A stretch of 64,000 nt of DNA from Litorimonas sp964511495 (GTDB lineage: Bacteria > Pseudomonadota > Alphaproteobacteria > Caulobacterales > Maricaulaceae): NCBI GenBank assembly GCA_964511495.1, contig CAZEFT010000010.1:48835-112834 (forward strand). The letters are read 5' to 3'. The position numbers and the translations under genes were made by a program. The notes beneath the pieces are model-generated. The model saw nothing but the letters and a program-made list of their open reading frames with translations. It did not search any database and was not told where the DNA came from. Positions 1-8,966 of the stretch are shown one piece after another (positions within the stretch are counted from its first letter, which is position 1; each line of letters opens with the position of its first letter).

Positions 1-109
1 CGCCAATAAATAAGCTGGAAATAAGGACCGAGATAAAAGCCTTTGTATGGTAGGCGCTTAAAGCCCCCAAAGCCAAGCCGATTAAAGCGGAATAAAAAAT
101 AAATATCAT
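1..109 (-). CDS. N-terminal part of a small membrane protein (cut by window edge)
   Basis: An open frame starts at an ATG (109-107) and runs off the left edge, giving 36 residues beginning MIFIFYSALIGLALGALSAY. The stretch is strongly hydrophobic with an Ala/Gly-rich first helix, so it looks like the first membrane segment of an inner-membrane protein. A GGAG sits about 8 bases before the ATG, which supports the start. It follows carB on the same strand after about 80 bases and could be read from the same transcript. The family cannot be named from so little sequence. Confidence 0.55.
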   Translation of the reverse strand, partial: MIFIFYSALIGLALGALSAYHTKAFISVLISSLFIG

Positions 110-187
110 GATACCGACTCCGCTAAGGCCACAATCCTAGCGAAACGGTCTTAAAATCAGGTTACCCAGCCTGTTGGGCGCAGGAAC

Positions 188-3100
188 CTATCCCGCAGCA
201 ATACTTTGCAAGCTCTCCACATTATAGTCTCCGGAGGCCAAGTCTTTGATGGCTTCTACACTCGCACGCGCGGCAGCCGCCGTGGTGAAGTAAGGAATTT
301 TTTCTGTCAAAGCCGTCCGACGCAGAGAGAAACTATCTTCCAAAGATTGCTTTCCGCTCGTCGTGTTAAAGACAAGCTGGATATCGCCGTCTTTCATAAA
401 ATCGACAATATGTCGTGACCCTTCATGGACTTTACGCACGGCCTCAACCGCCACATTCTGATTTTTCAGAAATTCTGCCGTGCCGCCTGTCGCGACAATA
501 GAGAAGCCAAGCTTGATTAAATCACGAGCCAAAACCGCCATGAGCGGTTTGTGCTCGTCCCGTACAGAGATAAAGACTTTGCCGGATTTCGGCAGGACAA
601 CACCACCGCCTAGCTGACTTTTGGCAAAGGCCATTCCGAAGGTTTCGGACAATCCCATCACCTCACCTGTTGAGCGCATTTCCGGGCCGAGCACAGTGTC
701 CACGCCGGGGAAACGAGCGAAGGGGAAAACAGCTTCTTTAACCGCAATATATTTTTGTGGGCGGGTCGAAAGATCAAAAGACGAAAGCTTATGGCCCGCC
801 ATAACTTTGGCGGCGATATTGGCAACGGGTAGACCAATAGCCTTCGCCACAAATGGCACAGTGCGCGAAGCGCGCGGGTTCACTTCGATGAGATAAACGA
901 CATCATTTTTGACCGCAAATTGCGTATTCATGAGACCGACAACACCGAGTTCGAGCGCCAAAGCTTCTGCCTGTCGGCCCAATTCCGTCACGATGGCAGC
1001 GGATAATGTATAAGGCGGCAGTGAACAAGCCGAGTCACCGGAATGGACACCGGCTTCTTCAATATGTTCCATAATACCTGCGACGAAAACCTCTTCGCCG
1101 TCACAGATAACATCCACATCCACTTCAATGGCGTCCCGCAAATATTGATCAATCAACAAAGGCGATTTGCCGGAAACCTTTACGGCCTCTTTAACATAAC
1201 GGTTGAGTGCGGCATCAGAGTCGACGATTTCCATACCACGACCGCCCAAAACATTGGAAGGTCGTAAAACCAAGGGATACCCCACCACAGCGGCAGAAGC
1301 CTGCGCTTCTTTAATAGTGCGCGCAATCGCATTATTCGGCTGCTTCAAGCCCAATTTCTCGACCAAATCCTTAAAGCGCTCTCTATCCTCGGCACGATCC
1401 AAAGCGTCACGTTTTGTGCCCAAAAGCGGAATACTATTTGCCTCTAAGGCTTCGGCCAGTTTCAATGGAGTCTGACCACCAAACTGGACAATCACGCCCA
1501 GAAGCTCGCCTTTTTCCTGTTCCGTTTTGATCAATTCCAAAACGTCTTCTTCGGTCAGCGGCTCGAAATAAAGACGGTCTGATGTATCATAATCAGTAGA
1601 CACGGTTTCGGGATTGCAGTTCACCATAATCGATTCAATGCCGATATCCGCCAGTGCATAGGCGGCATGGCAACAGCAATAATCAAATTCGATTCCTTGA
1701 CCGATACGGTTTGGCCCACCACCCAGAATGATCACTTTTTTCTTATCAGAGACGCGAGCCTCATCCTCGACCTCGCCGTTAAAGCTCGGATTTTCATAAG
1801 TCGAATACATATAAGGGGTTTTGGCTTGAAATTCTGCCGCACAGGTATCGACGCGTTTGTAAACGGGACGGACATTCACTGCATGGCGCGCCGCACGCAC
1901 AGCCTGCTCTGATTGTCCTGTCAATTCTGCAAGACGTGCATCGGAAAAACCTTCGGATTTAATTGCGCGCCATGTCTCTGCATCTTTGGGCAATCCGTTT
2001 TCGCGGATCCAATTTTCAGCTTTCAAGAGGCTCTCAATCTGACGCAGGAACCACTTATCAATCATGGTAATGGCGTAAATTTCTTCAATCGTGAAACCTT
2101 GGCGCATGGCTTGCGCAATCACCAATAATCGGTCAGGCGCTAGGATAGCGAGTCGTTTCTCGGTCGCGGCTCTTAAGGCCTTCGCGTCCATTTGATCCTC
2201 CGGATCAATGGATATTTCATTCAGGCCTGTCAGGTCAGTCTCTAAAGAGCGAAGGGCTTTCTGGAAACTCTCCGTGAAAGTTCGCCCAATTGCCATAGCT
2301 TCACCGACGGACTTCATCGCGGTTGTCAAAACCGCTTCGGAACCCGGGAATTTTTCAAAAGCAAAGCGTGGAATCTTGGTCACAACATAATCAATGGTCG
2401 GCTCAAACGCTGCTGGAGTTGCGCCGGTAATGTCGTTATCCAATTCGTCCAATGTGTAACCCACAGCCAATTTGGCGGCGATTTTCGCAATCGGAAAGCC
2501 TGTAGCCTTTGAGGCCAGAGCCGAAGAACGCGACACGCGCGGGTTCATTTCAATCACAACCATGCGGCCGTCTTTCGGGTTCACTCCAAACTGAACATTT
2601 GACCCGCCGGTTTCGACTCCGATTTCACGCAGCACAGCAATAGAGGCATCCCGCATGCGTTGATATTCTTTATCCGTCAGGGTCAGAGCGGGCGCGACCG
2701 TTATGGAGTCCCCCGTATGCACACCCATCGGATCAATATTCTCAATGGAACAGATGATGATGCAGTTGTCGGCTTTGTCGCGCACGACCTCCATCTCATA
2801 TTCTTTCCATCCCAAAAGGCTCTCATCCACAAGCACTTGATTGGTCGGAGACGCCATTAATCCGGAGCGAATGACATTACGATATTCGTCTTCGGTATAA
2901 GCGACGCCGCCGCCGGTTCCGCCCATAGTAAAGGCCGGACGGATAATGGCGGGTAATCCGGTATAATCCAAAGCTTCCATCGCTTTTTCGATACCGGCAT
3001 CAATATCACCTTCAGGGGCCGTCACAATCGTGGCGCGTGGGTTTTCCAAGCCAATTTTCGTCATTGCCTCGGCAAAACGTTCACGGTTTTCGGCTTTGTC

Positions 3101-3469
3101 AATCACATCAGCCTTGGCCCCGATCATTTCGACGCCGTATTTTTCGAGCACACCCATCTCTTCGAGCGCCAAGGCGGTGTTCAAGGCCGTTTGTCCGCCC
3201 ATAGTCGGGAGCAATGCATCAGGTTTTTCTATGGCGATGATTTTCTCAACGATTTCGGGCGTGATGGGTTCAACATAAGTTGCGTCCGCCATGCCCGGGT
3301 CGGTCATAATTGTGGCTGGATTGGAATTGACCAAAATGACACGATAACCTTCATCTTTCAGCGCCTTGCAGGCCTGAACACCCGAATAATCAAATTCACA
3401 GGCCTGCCCAATAATAATGGGCCCCGCACCGATGATGAGAATGGAAGAAATATCATTACGTTTTGGCAT
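188..3469 (-). CDS. carB: Carbamoyl phosphate synthase large subunit
   Basis: The 1093-residue product makes carbamoyl phosphate from bicarbonate, two ATP and ammonia supplied by CarA, feeding arginine and pyrimidine synthesis in the cytoplasm. The duplicated ATP-grasp layout is plain: the N-terminal half opens with GAGPIIIGQACEFDYSG and the second half, near residue 590, with GGGPNRIGQGIEFDY. The last about 150 residues form the MGS-like allosteric domain (GFSIVATGGTAEFL). Length is close to the usual 1070-1100. The ATG is the first codon and the gene faces away from the M48 protease gene across 255 bases. carA is not adjacent but lies 3 kb away on the same strand, behind three plus-strand genes. 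Confidence 0.97.
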   Translation of the reverse strand: MPKRNDISSILIIGAGPIIIGQACEFDYSGVQACKALKDEGYRVILVNSNPATIMTDPGMADATYVEPITPEIVEKIIAIEKPDALLPTMGGQTALNTALALEEMGVLEKYGVEMIGAKADVIDKAENRERFAEAMTKIGLENPRATIVTAPEGDIDAGIEKAMEALDYTGLPAIIRPAFTMGGTGGGVAYTEDEYRNVIRSGLMASPTNQVLVDESLLGWKEYEMEVVRDKADNCIIICSIENIDPMGVHTGDSITVAPALTLTDKEYQRMRDASIAVLREIGVETGGSNVQFGVNPKDGRMVVIEMNPRVSRSSALASKATGFPIAKIAAKLAVGYTLDELDNDITGATPAAFEPTIDYVVTKIPRFAFEKFPGSEAVLTTAMKSVGEAMAIGRTFTESFQKALRSLETDLTGLNEISIDPEDQMDAKALRAATEKRLAILAPDRLLVIAQAMRQGFTIEEIYAITMIDKWFLRQIESLLKAENWIRENGLPKDAETWRAIKSEGFSDARLAELTGQSEQAVRAARHAVNVRPVYKRVDTCAAEFQAKTPYMYSTYENPSFNGEVEDEARVSDKKKVIILGGGPNRIGQGIEFDYCCCHAAYALADIGIESIMVNCNPETVSTDYDTSDRLYFEPLTEEDVLELIKTEQEKGELLGVIVQFGGQTPLKLAEALEANSIPLLGTKRDALDRAEDRERFKDLVEKLGLKQPNNAIARTIKEAQASAAVVGYPLVLRPSNVLGGRGMEIVDSDAALNRYVKEAVKVSGKSPLLIDQYLRDAIEVDVDVICDGEEVFVAGIMEHIEEAGVHSGDSACSLPPYTLSAAIVTELGRQAEALALELGVVGLMNTQFAVKNDVVYLIEVNPRASRTVPFVAKAIGLPVANIAAKVMAGHKLSSFDLSTRPQKYIAVKEAVFPFARFPGVDTVLGPEMRSTGEVMGLSETFGMAFAKSQLGGGVVLPKSGKVFISVRDEHKPLMAVLARDLIKLGFSIVATGGTAEFLKNQNVAVEAVRKVHEGSRHIVDFMKDGDIQLVFNTTSGKQSLEDSFSLRRTALTEKIPYFTTAAAARASVEAIKDLASGDYNVESLQSIAAG

Positions 3470-3724
3470 GAACGAGACCTATTGAGGTAACAAAAACATC
3501 AAGAATCTGGCCCAAAAGCCAAATTGCCTTCGTTTAGTGAAACGTGTCTCGGGTTACAAGCAATCTCCGCAAAAATGGTGAGATTTATCAACGAATCTTT
3601 TGCCGCCTACCGGGTTTTGCTGTTGTTTTCAGCAATCCGCCTGAGATGTACGCAGTTTTCGTGAGTTTCGTCTCTGGATTTAGTGCTAAAAATTTGTACT
3701 AGTTAATTCACGGAGGACGTCATC

Positions 3725-4591
3725 ATGGTCTATCGCAGTCAATTTGGTGGACGCGGACGCGGAGTGCGTCGTCGCGGCGGTGGTTTTCGATGGCAAATCA
3801 TGGTGCTTTTCGCCATTGGGGCCGCCGTTTACTACTTTGCCAATCAAGAAACCGTCCCCTTTACAGGTCGAAAACAGCTTCGCACTATGGATCCCGAACA
3901 GGAAATGCAGCTTGGTCTGCAATCCTATCAACAAATTTTGGCTGATAATCGCCAAAATCTCATCACCTCCGGGCCTGTTGTTGATACAACCCGCGAAATC
4001 GGTGCGCGACTGGCACGGGCTGCGGCCAATGAAGATCCGGGTTTTGACTGGGCCTTCAACGTCATCGACAGTCCGCAAGCCAATGCGTTTGCCTTGCCAG
4101 GCGGTTACACAGCTATTTACACGGGGCTCCTGCCGATTGCTGAAAATGAAAATGGCCTCGCTGTGGTGATGGGGCATGAGATTGGTCATGCACTGGCCCA
4201 TCATGGTGCTGAACGGATGGCGCAACAAAATATGCAACGCATTGTCGGGGCGGGCGTGTCTCTCGGGGCGGGCGGTATGGATTATAGCGCTCAACGTGCG
4301 GTTATGGGTGTGTTTGGCGGTATCAGCCAATATGGCTATGCTTTGCCTTTCTCACGTGCGCATGAATCGGAGGCGGACTACATCGGGCTGATCTTGATGG
4401 CGAGGGCCTGTTATGACCCACGGGAAGCTCCGAAATTATGGGAACGTATGGGTGCACAGGGCGGACAAACCCCTCCCGAATTTCAAAGTACTCACCCAAG
4501 TCCAGAAACGCGGGTCAATGACTTTAACGCATGGATGCCCGAGGCTGTGAAAGTTTATAATCAAAGCTGCCCAAACAAAATCAGGCTTTAA
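3725..4591 (+). CDS. M48-family zinc metalloprotease, membrane-anchored
   Basis: This 288-residue protein has an Arg/Gly-rich cytoplasmic start, one membrane segment at about residues 23-39 and a peptidase M48 domain. The zinc site HEIGH is at residues 151-155, and the downstream glutamate region HESEAD at 213-218 supplies the third ligand. The PQANAFALPGG motif upstream is typical of the YggG/LoiP/BepA-like branch, which works in envelope protein quality control. A strong ribosome site (CGGAGGA) precedes the ATG. Family membership is clear; the physiological substrate is not known. It is the first gene of a short plus-strand run with two unrelated-looking genes. Confidence 0.9.
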   Translation: MVYRSQFGGRGRGVRRRGGGFRWQIMVLFAIGAAVYYFANQETVPFTGRKQLRTMDPEQEMQLGLQSYQQILADNRQNLITSGPVVDTTREIGARLARAAANEDPGFDWAFNVIDSPQANAFALPGGYTAIYTGLLPIAENENGLAVVMGHEIGHALAHHGAERMAQQNMQRIVGAGVSLGAGGMDYSAQRAVMGVFGGISQYGYALPFSRAHESEADYIGLILMARACYDPREAPKLWERMGAQGGQTPPEFQSTHPSPETRVNDFNAWMPEAVKVYNQSCPNKIRL

Positions 4592-4619
4592 TTGTCAAAA
4601 AATTTGCAAAGTTAAATGA

Positions 4620-5141
4620 ATGACTGAAGACGATGATTTGACGCTAGATGAGGTTCATCTTTTCGGCTTAATTTTTAGGCTGTTTTTCGTTTTCATCTTG
4701 ATCGTCATTATAGTCCTCACAACCTATGCAGGATTTAAAGGCTGGCCTTGGTACATATGGATTCCTTTTTGCGGAAGCGGGATGCTCTTTATCCGTATCA
4801 TTAAACATAGTTTGTCCTCAGGGTTTGATGGCTATGAACGTGAATTAAAAGATAAAATACGCACCCAAGCAGTAAGCCAAACCTATTCCAAAGGGGACAT
4901 ACAGTCGCAAGATGAACTACAGACGAAAATAGTTCAGAAAGGTGTAACCCTTGAAGAATTTATGGACATGAGTCCTAGACCGACTGATGATGTCAAACTG
5001 AGCAGGGCCTATCAAAGAGTCGAAGACAGAAAGAATATGACCCCCACTAAAATGGTCATAATTGGTTTCTTCGTTGTGATAATAGCGGGTGTTTTTTGGT
5101 ATGGTCTTGGTCTAATCATAGCGAATATTTTTTCGGGGTAG
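4620..5141 (+). CDS. Small membrane protein of unknown function
   Basis: The 173-residue product has an acidic N-terminus, two closely spaced hydrophobic segments at about 15-40 and 46-63, a charged soluble middle (about 65-145) and a C-terminal membrane segment (about 146-168). I do not recognise the family. Codon use and base composition are more AT-rich than in the flanking genes. The start is an ATG 28 bases after the protease stop, and the SDR gene follows 9 bases after its stop, so co-transcription of all three is likely. The soluble loop between membrane segments could be a docking or regulatory part, but nothing in the sequence shows which. Confidence 0.7.
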   Translation: MTEDDDLTLDEVHLFGLIFRLFFVFILIVIIVLTTYAGFKGWPWYIWIPFCGSGMLFIRIIKHSLSSGFDGYERELKDKIRTQAVSQTYSKGDIQSQDELQTKIVQKGVTLEEFMDMSPRPTDDVKLSRAYQRVEDRKNMTPTKMVIIGFFVVIIAGVFWYGLGLIIANIFSG

Positions 5142-5150
5142 GATGAACGC

Positions 5151-6179
5151 ATGACAGATACAGTATTGGTGACCGGCATTACGGGCTATATCGGCTCTCA
5201 CGTCGCGGCCAAATTATTAGAAAAAGGCTTTACAGTTCGAGGCACCGTCAGAAACAAAACCAAAGGACAACGCATTGTAGACGCCCTCGGAGCGCATGGA
5301 GCGGATACGTCTCGTTTGACGCTTGTCGAAGCCAATTTGGACGAAGATAAAGGATGGGCAACAGCGACGAAAGACTGCCGTTACATCCAACATATTGCTT
5401 CCCCTTTTCCATTAGAAGCCCCTAGCGACAGAGAGGCCCTTGTCCCCGCTGCGCGCGCCGGTGCACAGCGTGTTTTAGAACACGGCTTTTCCGCCGGAGC
5501 AGAACGCATTGTTATGACCTCTTCTCTGGTGTCTATGATGGGACAACCCGGACGGTCAAAAAAAATGGTCGTAACAGAAGAGGATTGGTCGGATCCGGAT
5601 TGGAAGCCGCTCACGGCGTATCCCGTCTCTAAAACGCGGGCAGAGCTTTCGGCTTGGGCCTATACCAAAGCCCAGGGGATTTCAGAAAAACTCACGACTG
5701 TTTGTCCGGGTATCGTTTTCGGGCCTGACCCCTATAAAAATGGTGGAGCTTCCCTTGGTCTCATCAAAGCCATGTTTGAAGGCGAGTTTCCGCGTGTCCC
5801 CAAAATTGCCTATCCGATTGTCGACATTCGCGATTGTGCGTCGCTTCACGTTCAAGCCATGACCGCAGAAAATGTCGGGGGACGACGACTCATGGCGGCC
5901 GGAAAGACGCTTTGGTTCGGAGGAATCGCCAAAGTCTTGCGTGAAGCTTATCCAGAGGCTGAAAAATTGCCCAAAGGCGAATTACCCAATTTTGTTGTTC
6001 GGATCGCAGCTCTTTTTGATGACCGCATTAAGGGAATAAAACCCGATCTTGGCATTTTTCACGAAGCCGACAGCGCCTATGTCACTACGCTCACGGGCGT
6101 TGTTCCTCGTCCGTCAAAAGAAGCGATTCTAGCGGCGGCAGAGAGCCTCATCGAGAACGGAGACATCACTCTCGCATAG
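5151..6179 (+). CDS. NAD(P)-dependent extended short-chain dehydrogenase (dihydroflavonol reductase-like)
   Basis: At 342 residues this is an extended SDR. The Rossmann glycine motif TGITGYIGSH lies at residues 8-17, and the catalytic YxxxK appears as YPVSK at about residue 160, after a serine-rich MTSSLVSM strand. The overall pattern (GTVRN after strand two, CPGIVFGPD after the catalytic helix) resembles the dihydroflavonol-4-reductase/cinnamoyl-CoA reductase branch, which in bacteria mostly has unknown substrates. It follows the small membrane protein by 9 bases. It ends 22 bases before the convergent end of the minus-strand gene downstream of carA. Confidence 0.88.
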   Translation: MTDTVLVTGITGYIGSHVAAKLLEKGFTVRGTVRNKTKGQRIVDALGAHGADTSRLTLVEANLDEDKGWATATKDCRYIQHIASPFPLEAPSDREALVPAARAGAQRVLEHGFSAGAERIVMTSSLVSMMGQPGRSKKMVVTEEDWSDPDWKPLTAYPVSKTRAELSAWAYTKAQGISEKLTTVCPGIVFGPDPYKNGGASLGLIKAMFEGEFPRVPKIAYPIVDIRDCASLHVQAMTAENVGGRRLMAAGKTLWFGGIAKVLREAYPEAEKLPKGELPNFVVRIAALFDDRIKGIKPDLGIFHEADSAYVTTLTGVVPRPSKEAILAAAESLIENGDITLA

Positions 6180-6201
6180 ACCCAATAACGAATATCCTTC
6201 T

Positions 6202-6558
6202 TCAATGCCTTTTCGAAAAGCGGATATGAAACAGAGCTATGATGAAGAGACCCAATAATAGCCAAAAGGGTTGGACTAAAATGCGCTGAATGAAATATTG
6301 CACAGGGCGCAAAGCATCCAAGTTCAAAATCTGAAGCGCAGTCAGACAAGCAATGATAAGAATAACCACTCCAACGATAAGAGGAATGGTTCTCAGCCAA
6401 ATGAAAGTAAACGTGTCTTTCAGATCAAATTGATGTCTGAAAATGACCTTATAACTGACCCATCGCCAAAGAAGCGCAAATAATTTCATCAAAACAATGC
6501 TGACGAACAGCACCAATGTCGTGACAATGATTTGTGGTAGAAAAGCTATGACATTCAA
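6202..6558 (-). CDS. Small membrane protein coupled to carA
   Basis: A 118-residue protein with three predicted hydrophobic segments (about 7-30, 52-75 and 90-112) and a basic C-terminus. It starts with TTG at 6558-6556, overlapping the carA stop codon as TTGA, so its translation is probably coupled to carA. No ATG is available at the N-terminus in this frame. I do not recognise the family and infer no function beyond membrane location and co-expression with carA. The ORF is real by its length, hydrophobic pattern and tight junction, but the rare start codon suggests low expression. Confidence 0.6.
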   Translation of the reverse strand: MNVIAFLPQIIVTTLVLFVSIVLMKLFALLWRWVSYKVIFRHQFDLKDTFTFIWLRTIPLIVGVVILIIACLTALQILNLDALRPVQYFIQRILVQPFWLLLGLFIIALFHIRFSKRH

Positions 6559-7706
6559 AGTGCGTTAGCAAAGCGCTCAAATAAGTAGAAACTATCCTGT
6601 GGGCCAGGACTGGCTTCCGGATGGTGCTGGACGGAAAAGACCGGTTTGCCTTTCAAGCGAATCCCGCAATTCGACCTATCAAACAAACTCACATGGGTTT
6701 CCTCGACCGTATCCGGCAAACTTGCGCTTTCAACAGCGAAACCATGATTCATGGAAACGATTTCGACTTTCTCAGTGGTATGGTCTTTGACCGGATGGTT
6801 CGCGCCGTGATGGCCCTGTTCCATCTTCACCGTTTTTGCCCCTAGAGCTTCGGCCAACATTTGATGGCCTAAGCAAATTCCTAAAATCGGCACGTCCGCA
6901 GCAATCAAAGCTTTGATAACGGGCACAGCATATTGCCCGGTGGCAGCAGGATCACCCGGCCCGTTCGATAAAACAACCCCATCGGGGTTGAGCGCCAAAA
7001 TGTCATTGGCCGATGTTTTGCCGGGCACAACGGTGACGCTTAAACCTACACTGACGAGGTTACGCAAAATATTGCGCTTCACACCATAATCAATGAGCAC
7101 AACTTTTTTTACACCGTCTTTATTTTCATAACCTTTCGGCCAAATCCAACGGGCTTCGCGCCAATCGAAATTTTCATTGGCCGCCATATCCTGTGCTAAA
7201 TCCGCACCGACAAGGCCTTCCCATGCTTTCGCTTTCGCAATCAAAGCCTCGACATCGAATTGGCCATGCGTGTTGTGCGCAATGACGCCTTTCGGCATAC
7301 CTTTGTCACGAATAAAGGAGGTGATAGCACGCGTATCAACACCAGAAATGCCGATGATGTTACGAGCTTCCAACCACTCACCCAGTTCAGAGTCTGAACG
7401 CCAATTTGAGGCCGGCGTCACAGCGGCTTTGAAAATCGCACCTCGTGCCGCTGTCTGAGCCTTTTCAGTCGTAGCTTCTTCATCTTCGGCCGTCGTGCCT
7501 GTATTACCGATATGAGGGAATGTGAAACAGACGATTTGGGAGGCGTAAGACGGGTCTGTCAGGATTTCTTGATATCCTGTCATAGCCGTATTGAAACAAA
7601 CTTCACCGACAGCGTCACCTTGGGCGCCAATGCCGTGACCGTAAAAGACGTCGCCTGTCTCAAACACCAAAACCGCACTCTTATTAGACGTGAAATTATC
7701 AGCCAT
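6555..7706 (-). CDS. carA: Carbamoyl phosphate synthase small (glutaminase) subunit
   Basis: This 383-residue subunit hydrolyses glutamine and passes ammonia to CarB. The N-terminal CPSase_sm domain contains TGYQEILTDPSYASQIV, and the C-terminal class I glutamine amidotransferase domain has the nucleophile cysteine in GICLGHQMLAEALG and the catalytic His/Glu in HHPEASPGP near the end. Length matches the family. The upstream gap to yqeY is over 300 bases and holds its promoter and leader. A small membrane protein follows with overlapping stop/start. The separation from carB is described under findings. Confidence 0.97.
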   Translation of the reverse strand: MADNFTSNKSAVLVFETGDVFYGHGIGAQGDAVGEVCFNTAMTGYQEILTDPSYASQIVCFTFPHIGNTGTTAEDEEATTEKAQTAARGAIFKAAVTPASNWRSDSELGEWLEARNIIGISGVDTRAITSFIRDKGMPKGVIAHNTHGQFDVEALIAKAKAWEGLVGADLAQDMAANENFDWREARWIWPKGYENKDGVKKVVLIDYGVKRNILRNLVSVGLSVTVVPGKTSANDILALNPDGVVLSNGPGDPAATGQYAVPVIKALIAADVPILGICLGHQMLAEALGAKTVKMEQGHHGANHPVKDHTTEKVEIVSMNHGFAVESASLPDTVEETHVSLFDRSNCGIRLKGKPVFSVQHHPEASPGPQDSFYLFERFANAL

Positions 7707-7920
7707 AATGCGAATCCTGACGCTGCAACCAAGCCTGTCTGTGTTCAGGCCAAACTTTGCAGGCTTTTAAGGAAAGGACTCCATTTTTCAAGGAGTTTTT
7801 CCAATACAAAAATACGAATGACTGAGAAGAGACAGCGCGCATTTTCGTATCAAATTCGTGACTATTTCAACCACACCCTGTAAATCGGCGATAGACATTG
7901 TGCAAAACTGTCTTTTCAAG

Positions 7921-7937
7921 TGCCAAGGGGCTTGGCA
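7921..7937. promoter_or_regulatory. Perfect 7-bp palindrome, operator-like
   Basis: The sequence TGCCAAG-GGG-CTTGGCA is a perfect inverted repeat with a 3-base spacer, about 100 bases upstream of yqeY. Its size fits a dimeric repressor site or a short RNA hairpin; there is no T-run to make it a terminator. The cognate regulator is unknown. Confidence 0.4.
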
Positions 7938-7966
7938 AATACCCTAATCAGACTACATTGGCCTTC

Positions 7967-7988
7967 TGCAGGATAATATAATCCTGCA
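7967..7988. promoter_or_regulatory. Perfect 8-bp palindrome upstream of yqeY
   Basis: The arms TGCAGGAT and ATCCTGCA are separated by AATATA. The element ends 50 bases before the preferred yqeY start and overlaps where its promoter or 5' leader should be. A TATAAT-like core (ATATAAT, 7976-7982) sits inside it, so a protein bound here could block the promoter. This is inference from symmetry only. Confidence 0.4.
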
Positions 7989-8037
7989 TAGCCTGAAGCT
8001 TAGTCTGGCCCTGATGGGTCGCCATGTGATGAACATT

Positions 8038-8514
8038 ATGCCTGTTGCTGCTACGCCTTTACGTGATACGATTTCCAGCAGAACGAAAGACGCCATGCGG
8101 GCGAAGGATAGCATACGCGTTTCCACACTCCGCCTCGTCAACGCTGCAATCAAAGACCGTGACATCGCCGCGCGCGCTGAAGATCGCTGCGAAGGGATAA
8201 CCGATTCAGAAATCCTCTCAATTTTATCCAAAATGGTTAAGCAGCGCGAAGAAAGCGCTAAAACTTATGACGACAACGGACGCCCTGAATTGGCTGACAG
8301 AGAGCGGACAGAAATTGAGATTGTACGTGAATTTATGCCCCAACCACTTGGCGATGACGAGTTAAAGGCCACAATCGCCAAAATCATCGAAGAGAGCGGC
8401 GCGACTTGCCTCAAAGATATGGGTAAAATTATGGGTCAGTTAAAAACTGATTATGCGGGCCGTGTCGATATGGGTAAAGCCGGGGCTGTGGTCAAAAGCC
8501 ATCTTTGCAGTTAA
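8038..8514 (+). CDS. GatB/YqeY domain protein
   Basis: The 158-residue product (from the ATG at 8038) is a stand-alone YqeY protein, related to the tail domain of the GatB amidotransferase subunit. Such proteins may act in tRNA-linked metabolism, but their role is poorly known. Family features seen are LRDTISSRTKDAMRAKD at the start, SKMVKQREESAKTYDD in the middle, and the C-terminal GKIMGQLKTDYAGRVDMGKA. Longer starts at 8014 and 8029 are in frame; 8038 gives the usual family length, though no strong ribosome site separates the choices. Conserved neighbour yggT follows after 54 bases. Confidence 0.88.
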   Translation: MPVAATPLRDTISSRTKDAMRAKDSIRVSTLRLVNAAIKDRDIAARAEDRCEGITDSEILSILSKMVKQREESAKTYDDNGRPELADRERTEIEIVREFMPQPLGDDELKATIAKIIEESGATCLKDMGKIMGQLKTDYAGRVDMGKAGAVVKSHLCS

Positions 8515-8568
8515 TCAGCTATATTCGCTAATGTCGTTTTTTGTTCGTTTTAAAATAGAGACTTAAAT

Positions 8569-8871
8569 ATGAGCGCTGCTCAATCCATCATACATTTTTT
8601 CGTCAATCCGGCCATAAATCTGCTGTTGCTGATTCTTATTCTTTATATGATTTTCAGTTGGTTGATTGCTTTTAATGTCGTGAATTTACGAAACCCGATT
8701 ATGGGGCAAATTTATAACTTCTGCCGCTCTGTCACGGAACCACTCTTGGCGCCGTTGCGCCGTATCATACCTCCTATGGCTGGTTTTGATTTAGCCTTTT
8801 TAGTTCTATTCCTCATCATCCTTTGGGTACAGGGATATGTCATTCCATTGCTCTTCAATGCGCTTGGTTAA
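8569..8871 (+). CDS. YggT family integral membrane protein
   Basis: A 100-residue protein with two membrane segments (about 13-35 and 68-92) and a central loop containing RSVTEPLLAPLRRIIPPMAGFDLAF, which is the YggT signature. Members are linked in other bacteria to division-site, osmotic or membrane organisation, without a fixed biochemical role. The length agrees with the single-repeat form of the family. It lies between yqeY and ccmF on the plus strand, and co-transcription with yqeY is likely. Confidence 0.88.
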   Translation: MSAAQSIIHFFVNPAINLLLLILILYMIFSWLIAFNVVNLRNPIMGQIYNFCRSVTEPLLAPLRRIIPPMAGFDLAFLVLFLIILWVQGYVIPLLFNALG

Positions 8872-8966
8872 AGACGCTGTCCCGCAAAAGTAATCCAAGA
8901 ATAATCAAGCTATCTCGTCATTTATGTCGCAATAGCCTTTCGTTCTAAAATTGCTATACATCCCCT

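Larger units (their letters stand above)
7707..8037. promoter_or_regulatory. Divergent intergenic region carA / yqeY
   Basis: No convincing gene lies in these 331 bases; the plus-strand frame covering 7512-7883 is a shadow of carA. The region must hold the minus-strand carA promoter and leader and the plus-strand yqeY promoter. It contains two clear palindromes nearer yqeY, listed separately, and a weaker ACTCC/GGAGT inverted repeat around 7776-7798 in the carA leader. I see no obvious leader peptide or riboswitch. Confidence 0.5.

Noticed and set aside
3686..4330. 214-codon minus-strand frame opposite the M48 protease
   Set aside because: Antisense shadow; the protease frame has intact zinc motifs and a strong ribosome site.
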